Positions 1-64,000 of a DNA stretch of 64,000 nt are shown here, one piece after another. Position 1 is the first letter of the stretch. The number at the start of each line of letters is the position of its first letter. Origin of the DNA: Loripinus fragilis (taxonomy: Eukaryota > Mollusca > Bivalvia > Lucinida > Lucinidae). The stretch lies in NCBI GenBank assembly GCA_964019695.1, contig OZ026522.1:58986811-59050810 (forward strand). Direction: 5' to 3'. The notes below the pieces were generated by a model. The model was given only the letters and a program-made list of their open reading frames with translations, was not told where the DNA came from and made no database searches. The translations under genes were made by a program, and so were the position numbers.

Positions 1-884
1 GAGTCCCCGTGTCAAACAAGCTTAAATGAGTTTTGACCAGTATGGACCCGCCGAAGAGAAATGCACCGGGTTGGCATTCTCTCTGGGACTGTCATAAACT
101 TCCTGGATTAAAAGTATCCTTCATATGTAGTGTTGTAAGACAAGGAAATCCCACCCGAGGACCAGATTAATTCTCCAGAAACGAGGCTCTACCGAGTTTC
201 TGACCAAATTATTCGAGTCCGAGGGCGAGATTTCATTGCCTTGCTATTCCCCGGCCCCCGAGTGGATGGGGGATACAAATGACTGTTGCATTATTGACAA
301 CCCCGGGGGTGGTGGCATTTAGCAAGAATGTTGCCACAAATTTGGCCCCGCAGTGCAGGGCTTTAAAAATTGAAAAGTTAAAAGCCCTGTTGTTCCCCGG
401 TCCCAAGGGGGCTGGGGGTACGAATGGCTGGTGTATGATTATTGGGATCTCTATTGAGAAAGACGTCGTGGCGCAAAAAAACTGTGTAAATAACCTGCGT
501 CACATTGTTGTTGCATTTTAGTGACGTCAGAATTGTTATGACGTCATTCAACAATGTGAGAATGACGTATTTCCACATAATATTAAGGCGTAAATTGCTC
601 AGCTTAAAGGTGTTATAATTTGAAGTCGGCACTTGGATGGGATGAGCAGGTCATGTAAATGGGACAAGAAGGTCTACACGTGGATGTGATGAGGAAATTC
701 CGCACTGCGTTCTGCCTATAGAACGTCTTGTCTTGAACGATAAGTGGGTTAGAATCCCCTATGCCAATCGGGTTAAGACCAGTTTAGACTTCCAGGGACC
801 TTCAACAGTTCATTGCACTGGTCTGCGACTGTCTCGAACATTGTCGCAGACTTCCAGGATCCCTGGTGCCAAACAAGTTATCTC

Positions 885-1077
885 GTAATAACGAGTAAGT
901 TATCTCGTTATTACGAGTTAGTTATCTCGTTAATACGAGATAATTATCTCGTTATAACGAGTTAGTTATCTCGTTATTACGAGATAATTATCTCGTTATT
1001 ACGAGATAACTATCGCGTTATTACGAGTTAGTTATCGCGTTATTACGAGATAATTATCTCGTTATTACGAGATAGTT
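885..1077. repeat. Palindromic CTCGTTATAACGAG array (first)
   Basis: About nine copies of a 20-22 bp unit built on the palindrome CTCGTTATAACGAG or CTCGTTATTACGAG, joined by 'atagttat' or 'ttagttat'. Each unit can fold on itself. Confidence 0.9.
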
Positions 1078-1705
1078 CTCACTTTATTAGTAAAGACTAG
1101 TTTTGACCTCTATGGACATCCCCCTGGAGTTAAATGGACTGGTCTGGGACTGTTCAGGATGACACGGTTGCAGACGCCAGGAATCTCCAATGCCAAACAA
1201 GCCCCAACCAGTTTCGACCTCTATGGATGCTCCCGTGTTAAATGCACAGACGTCCGACTTTCCTGATCGTCTTTCAGACTTCTAGGACTTCCTAGTGCCA
1301 ATCGGGAAAGACCAGTTTAGACTTCTAGGGACCCCTATATACCCGCAGATTTCCAGGATTCCCTGGTGCCAATCGGGTTAAGACCAGTTTAAGATCTCAA
1401 TATAAAGCCTCTAGGGAATTTCTTCAGTTAATGCACTGGTTTGCGACTGTCTCTGACACCGTCACATACTTCCAGGATCTCCAAAGTCAAACAGTTTAGA
1501 CCAGTTTCGACCTCCCTGGATTCCCCCGAGTCACAAGCACTTGTATTTGACTGCCCCTGGTGCCATTGCAGACTTCAAGGAATCCCTGGTGCCGAACAAG
1601 CTTAGACCAGTGTCGACCTCTATGGACCCCCTAAGCTCAATGCACCAGTCTGGGACTGTCTCTGGCGCCCTTGCAAGACTGCCAGGAATCTCTGGTGCCA
1701 AACAA

Positions 1706-2023
1706 GTTATCTCGTAAAAACGAGTGAGTTTTTTTCTCGTAATTACGAGATAGTTATCTCGTAATAACGAGTTAGTCATCTCGTTATAACGAATTAATTA
1801 TCTCGTTATAACGAGTTAATTATCTCGTTATTACGAGTTAGTTTTCTCGTAATTACGAGATAATTATCTCGTTATTACGAGATACATATTTTTCTCGTTA
1901 TTACGACTTAACTTTCTCGTTATAACGAGTTAATCATCTCGTTATTACGAGTTAATCATCTCGTTATTACGAGTTAATCAACTCGTTATTACGAGTTAGC
2001 TATCTCGTTATAACGAGATAGTT
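1706..2023. repeat. Palindromic CTCGTTATAACGAG array (second)
   Basis: About fifteen copies of the same 20-22 bp unit as at 885-1077, again placed directly after 'ctggtgccaaacaagttatctcgt', so the two arrays share their left junction as well as their unit. Confidence 0.9.
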
Positions 2024-2270
2024 TTTTTTTTCTTTTTTAAAAGTGGACCTTCTAGGCTTTCGTAACTCTCAACTATGACGACCTCGATCAAAGAAATAAC
2101 GGCAAGTCTTTTGATAAATTTTGATAAAATTTGCAGCAAACTGATTTGATAGACAGAGCCTGTCTTTGAACACTCATTGATTATTTGAAGAGTGTTTCCA
2201 TTTATTTCTTTCCTACTAGGTTCTCATGTCGTTTGTGAGTGGACAATGTATGTGTTGAAATGTTTGCCAT

Positions 2271-2549
2271 GCGCGGATCCAGAAGAGGATGGAATTACAA
2301 AATATAGGGTTTCTTAGCAATTCTGGTCCGGATCCCCTGAAAAATCACAAAACTACTACTTGTAAGACAGCATTCATTGTTTCAGCCATCATCGGCACGC
2401 CAGCGAAACGCCATCATTAAATTGGCGTTTCGCTGGCGTGCCGATGATGGCTCGCTTATAGTGGTATTTGGAACCTTCCTCCCCTCATCAACTAAAAAAA
2501 GTTGTCAACGTTGAACCCCCTCTGACAAAAGTTTCTGGATCCGCGCATG
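2271..2549 (+). mobile_element. GGATCC-ended MITE, copy 1
   Basis: Inverted ends CATGCGCGGATCCAGA / CTGGATCCGCGCATG enclose a central palindrome (GCCAGCGAAACGCC and complement, about 2385-2451). No coding capacity. Related copies: 3131-3355, 14419-14723, 14855-15115, 20371-20676, 39199-39509, 56481-56770 and decayed ones at 51297-51506 and 62586-62770. Confidence 0.85.
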
Positions 2550-2554
2550 TTTGC

Positions 2555-2890
2555 GCCCAGTAATAATCTTTGTTTTTGTGGCCGTGTTCCTTGGCTGTAC
2601 CAGTACTGGCCGGGTGGGTTTATGCTTTTTGTGGTTCTATGTCCAGGAACTCCCGAAGGCTCAACCGGAGGTGGTTCTTGTTTTAAAGCGTCTATGCTTT
2701 TTGAGGTTCTATGTCCAGGAACTCTCGAAGGCTCAACCGGCAGTGGTTCTGGTTTTAAAGCGTCTAAGAAGACGGGGCAACGGCTTAAAGTCTCATCCGA
2801 CAGACTTGGAGAAGCCGGGAATCGAACCTGCGATCCCTGGTTTACAAGACATAGGTTTATCCCCTACACCACGGCGGCTTCGCCCAGTAT
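2555..2890 (-). repeat. tRNA-derived SINE with duplicated body
   Basis: The minus strand carries a tRNA-like head (2811-2881) with a perfect 7-bp outer stem (GAAGCCG/CGGCTTC), a pol III A box (TGGTGTAGGGG) and B box (GGTTCGATTCC). Anticodon and T stems pair poorly, so this is not a working tRNA gene. The body contains two 72-bp direct repeats (2623-2694, 2695-2766). Confidence 0.7.
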
Positions 2891-3130
2891 TAATCTGGGA
2901 AAGGCTAAGTAATGTCTTATTTACGATAAAGTAAGGGCAAAGTAAGACCAAAACTGTTTATCCCTATTAAGTATCGGTCATGTCGTAAAGTAGACTGGTG
3001 TGTATTTGGCAGTGATTTTATACCTGGATTATCATTATCTCACCTTCAAAACTTCCTTGTTCAAAGAGTATATAGTTTACCACGGTTGATAACTATGTTA
3101 CAGTGACAGGCTGAATTATACCGTACGTAA

Positions 3131-3355
3131 CCATGGGCGGATCCAGGATTTCAGGAAAGTGGGTTCAAATATTTAAAGGGTTGGGGGTTCGCTTTGCTGA
3201 ATTTATCTCGTTTTTCTTAAATATCCCATGAAAATGTGATAATTTGGTCTCATTGAGACCAAATTATTTCATTTTCATAGGATATTTAAAAATGGGGGGG
3301 GGGCAGGGAGGGGGTCCGAGCGAACCCCCTGAACCCCCTCTGGATCCACCACTGT
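3131..3355. mobile_element. GGATCC-ended MITE variant with different core
   Basis: The ends (GGGCGGATCCAGGAT ... CTCTGGATCCACCA) and G-rich subterminal runs match the family at 2271-2549. The core is replaced by another hairpin: TTAAATATCC(C/T)ATGAAAATG around TTTGGTCTCATTGAGACCAAA. Confidence 0.65.
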
Positions 3356-3908
3356 GCAACGTAACCTGATCAAAGGAAGGAACTCACAAGAAAACATTTA
3401 CAGACTCGAAAGCAACACACTTGTTGAGAAGGTTTTTTTTTTCTGCAAAAATGATTACAAGTCACCTAGGTAATTTGATTAAAAATTAATTATGAAGTGA
3501 GTATTGTTTGTCAAATAATGTATTTAGTTCAAACTGTTGAAATTGGAATAGAATAACACATAGAAACGGGTCACGGATAAGGCCATAAGAAACAAAAAAA
3601 AAGATAAGTCAGAGCTCATATTTAGAACTTAATATGATTTTACTCAAAAATTGTAAAGATCCCTCAATTGTCTCAGGAAGAGAAATGAAACTGTAAGCGG
3701 ACACCTTTGATCAAATTGTTTGGAATGCTTTATACGTCATAAAACAGCATTTATACCATAATATTTGCACAGACAATCTTATTTGTCCTGCAAAGGTGCT
3801 TGAATTTCATTACCAATATACATGCACAATGATAGTATATCATATTCTTACGGGATTTACATGTGCATACATGTATATACATTTGTTAATAGGAAGGATG
3901 CAGAGTTC

Positions 3909-4172
3909 TGGGCCCAAAATTGCAATGCTTCCTTAAAGTTAAGGACAACTTAAGTTAAGTGTTGATTTTTCAACATATTACATTAAAGGTTTAATAAATC
4001 GCCAGGATCGATGCAGTACTTATGATCAAAGGCATCATTGTTACATGTATCTACAAAAAGATGAAACTATTTTGATTTTGATAAGTTCAAAACGTTATTT
4101 TTTGCATCCTAAAATTCAATACTTAACTTAAGTCTTCCTTAACTTTAAGGAGGCATTGTAATATTGGACCCT
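3909..4172. mobile_element. 264-bp foldback element
   Basis: About 50 bp of each end are inverted copies: GGGCCCAAAATTGCAATGC, then CTTCCTTAAAGTTAAGG and AACTTAAGTTAAGT, recur reversed at 4115-4172 with a few mismatches. No ORF. Confidence 0.75.
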
Positions 4173-4417
4173 GTTTTCCTCGAAAAATAATGAAAACAAT
4201 ACAGAAAATAATAAACCGTGTGACGTTTAATGATGATATTGGCTTTTTCTGAGAGTCATAATGTTAAAAATTGCCTACCCCGGAACATTATGTACGTTTA
4301 ATAGACAGGTTTGCTCTTCTATATACTGTAAATTTGGAAAGTTCAGCGTGAATTTTATTTTCGAGAATTACATTAAAAGACACATTTGCCATTATTAAAA
4401 TTCGCCTTGTTTATATG

Positions 4418-4490
4418 CACAATTTGCACCCTGGTGCAAATTTACTCCCTGGTGCAAATTGCACCGGGGAGCAAATTTGCACCCCTTATG
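4418..4490. repeat. GGTGCAAATTTGCACC palindrome cluster
   Basis: Four overlapping palindromes of the type GGTGCAAATTTGCACC. The same motif is expanded at 5761-5975. Confidence 0.8.
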
Positions 4491-4682
4491 TAGCGTTCAT
4501 ATGTCAATAAATTGTGTTCATATGTTATTGGATTTGCTCTTTAAACATATCACAAATGTTTCAGTTTTACTTTAAGGAGAAATTCGATGTGTTAAGTTCA
4601 AGATACCGTCATGTGAGAAAAATGCAACTCCATTTGGTTTTATTTGCTTTATTTACTTATACAATATTTAAGGAGGATAATA

Positions 4683-4977
4683 CACCAGTCATTTGTATCC
4701 ACGGCCCCCACCTACAGGGATAGCCGTGAAATAGCCGGGGTAAGGTGCTGGACAATTACTTTTTGATTGTCCCCGCAGTGCCGTGGAAGTGTGGGGGTGT
4801 AACATTGGGACACTTACCCTGCTGAGATTTTCTGTTGTGTAGGGTTGGGCAAAGAGCAGGGTTGTTACCACCAGCTTGTCCCCACAGGGCGGGGCTTATA
4901 CCAGGCTGTGGAAAGTGAAAATCATTATCCCGGCCCATCCCCGTAGGTGGGGGAGCAGTGGATACAAATGACTGGTG
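4683..4977. mobile_element. Inverted-repeat element, CACCAGTCATTTGTATCC ends
   Basis: An 18-bp perfect terminal inverted repeat (4683-4700 and 4960-4977) encloses a G-rich/C-rich interior with internal imperfect inverted repeats. Part of a second copy appears at about 271-445, where GGATACAAATGACTG and a reversed variant face each other. Confidence 0.7.
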
Positions 4978-4989
4978 CATAAATGGCAC

Positions 4990-5760
4990 TTGTAGAAGCT
5001 GTTGCAGCAGTACTAAGTAAATATTTGACTATCTGGCCAAGAGTGGTGGACGAACGTAGTGCTTGAGACTTATACATGTACTGATGACCCATGGCTTCCG
5101 AATGTCACGGGCTCTGCGACAAAATGCGCGAATAGCTGCAACGGAGTGCGCGTGTGCGTTAAGTTCTTTCAATTGAACTGCTGGTGATAGTTTTACTTAA
5201 GACTGCGCAGAGCTGGACAATTGAGAACCTCTTCGTAATAGCAAAATAAACGTCTTGTGAATGTGCGAAACGGGTTTGGTCTTCAATTGTTGACGAACTG
5301 ACGAACTCTTCTTAATTTCTGTTAAGTTTCCGAAGGGAAATGACTTAACCGAGGTTATCAATGGCTACAAGAGGTTTGGATTCCCAAATTGTGGGGGTAA
5401 GATAGAGGGTAGACATATTTCAATTTTGGTACTCCAGTACTCCATTATTATGCAGGGGGAACCTTTTCACCGATGTGATGCCTGGACTCATGCATGGCGC
5501 CACGGCTCTGACAAACTCTGGTTTCTATTGCTGAGGTTAGGAAGAAATATTGTTCGGAAATCGAAGCCCATGGACCAGAAAAGCCAGTTGTTCTGCGTGG
5601 CAACCAGGCATAGCCGATGAAGTAGTGACTACAGAAAGAAGCCATGACCTTAAGTATTTATATAGTTCATTTTCATACACATGTACATGTTCATATAGAA
5701 AAGATGGGTAATTTATCAAAATCTAAGATCAAATTGTACATATGTGATACGTGAAGTTCA
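4990..5760. other. Upstream stretch without recognised feature
   Basis: Unique-looking sequence. The small open frames here (60-65 codons, both strands) overlap each other and show no motif, so I call no gene. Confidence 0.5.
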
Positions 5761-5975
5761 TGTGCGCAATTTGCACCTAGGGGCAAATGTGCACTCGGGT
5801 GCTAATTTGCTCCACTGTATTTGCACCACCTAAAAAGGTGAAGCAAATTCGCACCCGGGTGCTTATTTGCACCGGGTGCATTTTCATATAACACCGTTTA
5901 AATGACCAAAATACACCCCAGGTGCAAATTACACCCTGGGTGTATATTTGCACCGGGGTTTATATTGTGCATATG
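5761..5975. repeat. GGTGCAAATTTGCACC palindrome cluster, larger copy
   Basis: At least eight variants of GGTGCAAATT / AATTTGCACC in alternating orientation, bounded by ATGTGCGCAATTTGC at the left and a reversed form at about 5965. Probably a foldback element whose arms have expanded. Confidence 0.75.
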
Positions 5976-6599
5976 AACGAGGCTTAGACATAATTTACCT
6001 ACATCAGTAAACGACAGAATGGTTTCGCTATTTCGCAATTATTTTTTCACGCATCGGCGAAGCTTCGCGAAATTAAAACCCTCGCGAAAATTTCCGAAAT
6101 TACTGTAGAAATATATAAAAAAAAAAAAAACGTAAAGTTGCTTTTTCACTGCTGCACAGTTCTCTGTCCGTGAGTTTATCATGCTTATCGAAGTGTGGGC
6201 ACAGTTATTATTATATTTATATCTTATATGCTTCAACCATAAATTAAATAAACATTCACGGTTATAACTTGTGCTTTTAAATGTAAAAAAAAAATGCGCA
6301 TGGGGTAGCGAAGTTTATCAAAAAGCTGTGTTGAGACGGAAAGTGTGGGTAGTTTTTCTTCCCTTTCAAAGTCTGCAGTGGATTTATATGATAAAGATAC
6401 GAACGTATTCAAAAACTATATTTGCGATTCTTTACAATGTTGACAAGTTACAGGTGTGACGGATTATATTCACAGCTACTGTAAATAACTAGAGCATTTT
6501 TTTTTTCAGGTAAATCAACTTTTTTTAAAAAAAAACTCTATGCATGCTGGGTAATTTGTATGCTCGTCTACTGATTGTATTTTGATATTAACTCTGCCT

Positions 6600-6915
6600 A
6601 CTGGGTAATTTTTGCAATGCTTCTTTGTCGTCTACAGGAATACCATCATAGTGTCAAACAGTTTGGATCCAGGTCAGGCCCGACGTTTTGTCGAACCTGA
6701 TTTGGATCCAAATTGTTTGCAAATGTTATCAGCAGACGACCTTAGGAGGCAAAGAGTTATTTTTTTTTATTTTTCAAAAAGTATCTTTCAGGAATACCAT
6801 CAGAAAGTCACACAGTTTGAATCCAGATCATGCCTGTCATTTTGTAGGGCCCTATTTCGATCCAAACTGTTTATAAAGGTTGTCAGTGAAGATAGAAGTC
6901 GCCGTTTTCGTGGAA
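6600..6915. mobile_element. Tandem pair of a GTCGTCTGC-type palindromic MITE
   Basis: Two diverged copies in a row (6600-6740 and 6788-6912). Each has AGGAATACCATCA, then GTTTGGATCCAGGTCAGGCC-like sequence facing its complement, then a reversed end (CAGCAGACGAC). Related copies lie at 29985-30130 and 60595-60770. Confidence 0.65.
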
Positions 6916-6991
6916 AAGGTTAAATAAGGCTATGAGCGTCGGTTCGGTTTGAATTTTGCTGTGATTGCGTTCACTTAAATATCATTATCAT

Positions 6992-7108
6992 CACCATCAC
7001 TATCAGCAGCAGCAGCAGAAGCAGCAACAACAACAACAAAAACAACTACTACTACAGCAGCTGCAGCATCAACAACAACAACTACAGCAGCAGCAACAAC
7101 AACAATGC
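6992..7108 (+). repeat. CAG/CAA/CTA trinucleotide tract
   Basis: Impure triplet repeat 180 bp upstream of the first ATG. It would read as a Gln-rich peptide in one frame, but that frame has no ATG after its upstream stop and ends at TAG soon after, so it is not called coding. It may lie in the promoter or leader. Confidence 0.8.
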
Positions 7109-7228
7109 AGAAAAACCTTTATCTAGTTATACCTGAGAGATTTAATATTGGTAATCCATCATAATTCTCAACTAGTCCCTGATCAGACTGTCCCTGATTT
7201 CTGATCTTTTGCTCGGCTGAGCAAATTG

Positions 7229-7236
7229 TATAAAAA
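7229..7236 (+). promoter_or_regulatory. Candidate TATA box upstream of exon 1
   Basis: TATAAAAA lies 79 bp before the first ATG. A start near 7260 would give a short leader and make exon 1 the true first exon. The alternative is a 3' splice site at 7289/7290, where a pyrimidine-rich stretch ends in TTTCAG, with a separate leader exon upstream. Sequence alone does not decide. Confidence 0.25.
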
Positions 7237-7307
7237 TTGGTTTGAGACTCAAGACATAATTGCTAAAATTCCACATTTTCTGGTTTCAGATTGTGACGTT
7301 ATTTCAG

Positions 7308-63156
<55,849 letters not shown>

Positions 63157-63195
63157 ATAGTATATCATTTATAAGATATCAGCAGCAAAACCAAC

Positions 63196-63201
63196 AATAA
63201 A
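63196..63201 (+). terminator. Candidate polyadenylation signal
   Basis: AATAAA lies 40 bp after the TAA of the last exon. It supports, but does not prove, a transcript end here; the 3' untranslated region would be very short. Confidence 0.35.
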
Positions 63202-63510
63202 ATTGAGACTATAAAAGCGTGTACATGTATAATGAACTTAGCTTATTTGACCATTAAACTTATCATTGTACATAAATTATATTGAAGCTTGTAACAAAGT
63301 GTATAAGGAGCAATCTGTCAAACTCATACCAATATCGCAGGTTTTGCTGCTGACCTTCTAATTATTTTATTAATATTGTATACTTCTCTTCAATACTATT
63401 AACAATAACAGTAAACAAATTACATGTAACTGAATCAGACATTCACACAAAAAGCTATCTACTTTAAAATTGTAATACTCATTTTCAGAGAAAATGTCTT
63501 GCTATTATCT

Positions 63511-63747
63511 GAGCCAGTGCATGAAATTTCCAACAATGTGGTATGTGGGACCAGCAAAGCCTCATATCAGCCTGCGCATACGCGCAGTCTACTCAGGGCC
63601 TTTGCTAGTCGCTTGAGTATTCAATGATTGTTAAGCTACTGACTGAACACCAGTTTGAGTTACTAAGCTTAAAAGGAGGCTGCAGAGGCTAGTCCGAGTC
63701 TACACTTGTCAAAATGTCAAATTGTTGGAAATCTCATGCCGCGGCTC
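63511..63747 (+). mobile_element. GAGCCG-ended MITE, copy 5
   Basis: Ends GAGCCAGTGCATGAAATTTC and complement, core ATCAGCCTGCGCATACGCGC. Lies about 350 bp after the probable last coding exon. Confidence 0.9.
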
Positions 63748-63959
63748 ATATTATGTTATAAAATGGTATCATCACTAACCCACTTTTAAGCAAACTTATT
63801 TAACCCATTGTTTACCAACGGATTCTTCCTTCTGGCTTCATACAATAAACTTGGTATAGTCTATTTTACATTTCTACGTGTGTCAGGTTATAATTCTCAA
63901 AAAATATCGCATTCTTTTTTCTGAAGTTCTTTTTTACCTTTACAAACGGTGAATACCTT

Positions 63960-63993
63960 GATGAAATGCCACATTTTTATGTGGCATTTCATC
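63960..63993. repeat. Perfect hairpin GATGAAATGCCACAT
   Basis: Fifteen-base perfect arms with a four-T loop. Too short to assign; it may be the core of another MITE continuing past the window. Confidence 0.7.
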
Positions 63994-64000
63994 TGGGTAT

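Larger units (their letters stand above)
1..2030. repeat. Degenerate satellite of ~100-bp units
   Basis: A degenerate block recurs at about 1-130, 770-880, 1095-1210, 1300-1400 and 1490-1700. It runs from 'gaccagtttcgacctctatgg' type wording, through 'actggtctgggactgtc', to 'ctggtgccaaacaag'. Two arrays of short palindromes interrupt it at 885-1077 and 1706-2023. The stretch 440-770 holds no gene I can support. Confidence 0.7.

Noticed and set aside
2811..2881. tRNA-Thr gene
   Set aside because: Boxes A and B and the outer stem are present, but anticodon and T stems fail to pair and SINE body sequence follows.
6992..7129. Gln-rich coding exon from the CAG/CAA tract
   Set aside because: The Gln frame has an upstream stop, no ATG and ends at TAG; it does not join exon 1.

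Overview
The window is animal nuclear DNA: AT-rich, intron-rich and full of short inverted-repeat transposons, tRNA-derived SINE heads, Penelope-like retroelement debris and microsatellites. This mix is typical of a lophotrochozoan, most likely a bivalve mollusc. That assignment is inference from repeat style and gene content; no species is claimed. There are no operons, bacterial genes or CRISPR arrays, and almost every open frame above 60 codons is chance or repeat-derived.

One real gene runs along the + strand through most of the window. Eleven small coding exons between 7308 and about 63156 join in phase at every junction. They encode an adaptor of the STAP (signal-transducing adaptor protein) type: a PH domain (exons 1-4, about residues 21-119), a serine/glycine-rich linker (exon 4), an SH2 domain with an intact LVRES arginine (exons 6-8), and a tail holding an acidic patch, a YEEPV site, a YTRQ (YxxQ) site and a PxxPxK proline motif (exons 8-11). 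The model gives 470 residues if exon 11 is terminal. The exons total about 1.4 kb in a 56-kb span, so the gene is about 97 percent intron. No other protein-coding host gene is supported.

Layout: 1-7.2 kb is upstream DNA with satellite arrays (1-2.03 kb), foldback elements, one SINE and a CAG/CAA tract just before exon 1. Intron 1 (7.4-27.2 kb) holds MITE copies, a 1.5-kb tandem array (11.34-12.85 kb), a 2.2-kb Tc1-like transposon with a decayed transposase, and a 660-bp TAG/TAC microsatellite next to exon 2. Exons 2-4 (27.16-29.43 kb) sit among GA, GATA, TC and TCTG tracts. Intron 4 (29.4-40.6 kb) holds a 930-bp mariner-like element, two Penelope-like remnants in opposite orientation and a foldback with tandem-repeat arms. 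Introns 5-8 (40.7-52.3 kb) hold four separate inverted-repeat elements of 0.58-1.05 kb with unrelated termini. Introns 9-11 carry further MITE copies, one about 98 percent like its inverted partner in intron 1, which suggests recent activity.

The protein presumably links membrane phosphoinositides (PH) to tyrosine-phosphorylated receptors or kinases (SH2) and recruits partners through its tail. This rests on the family architecture, not on direct evidence.
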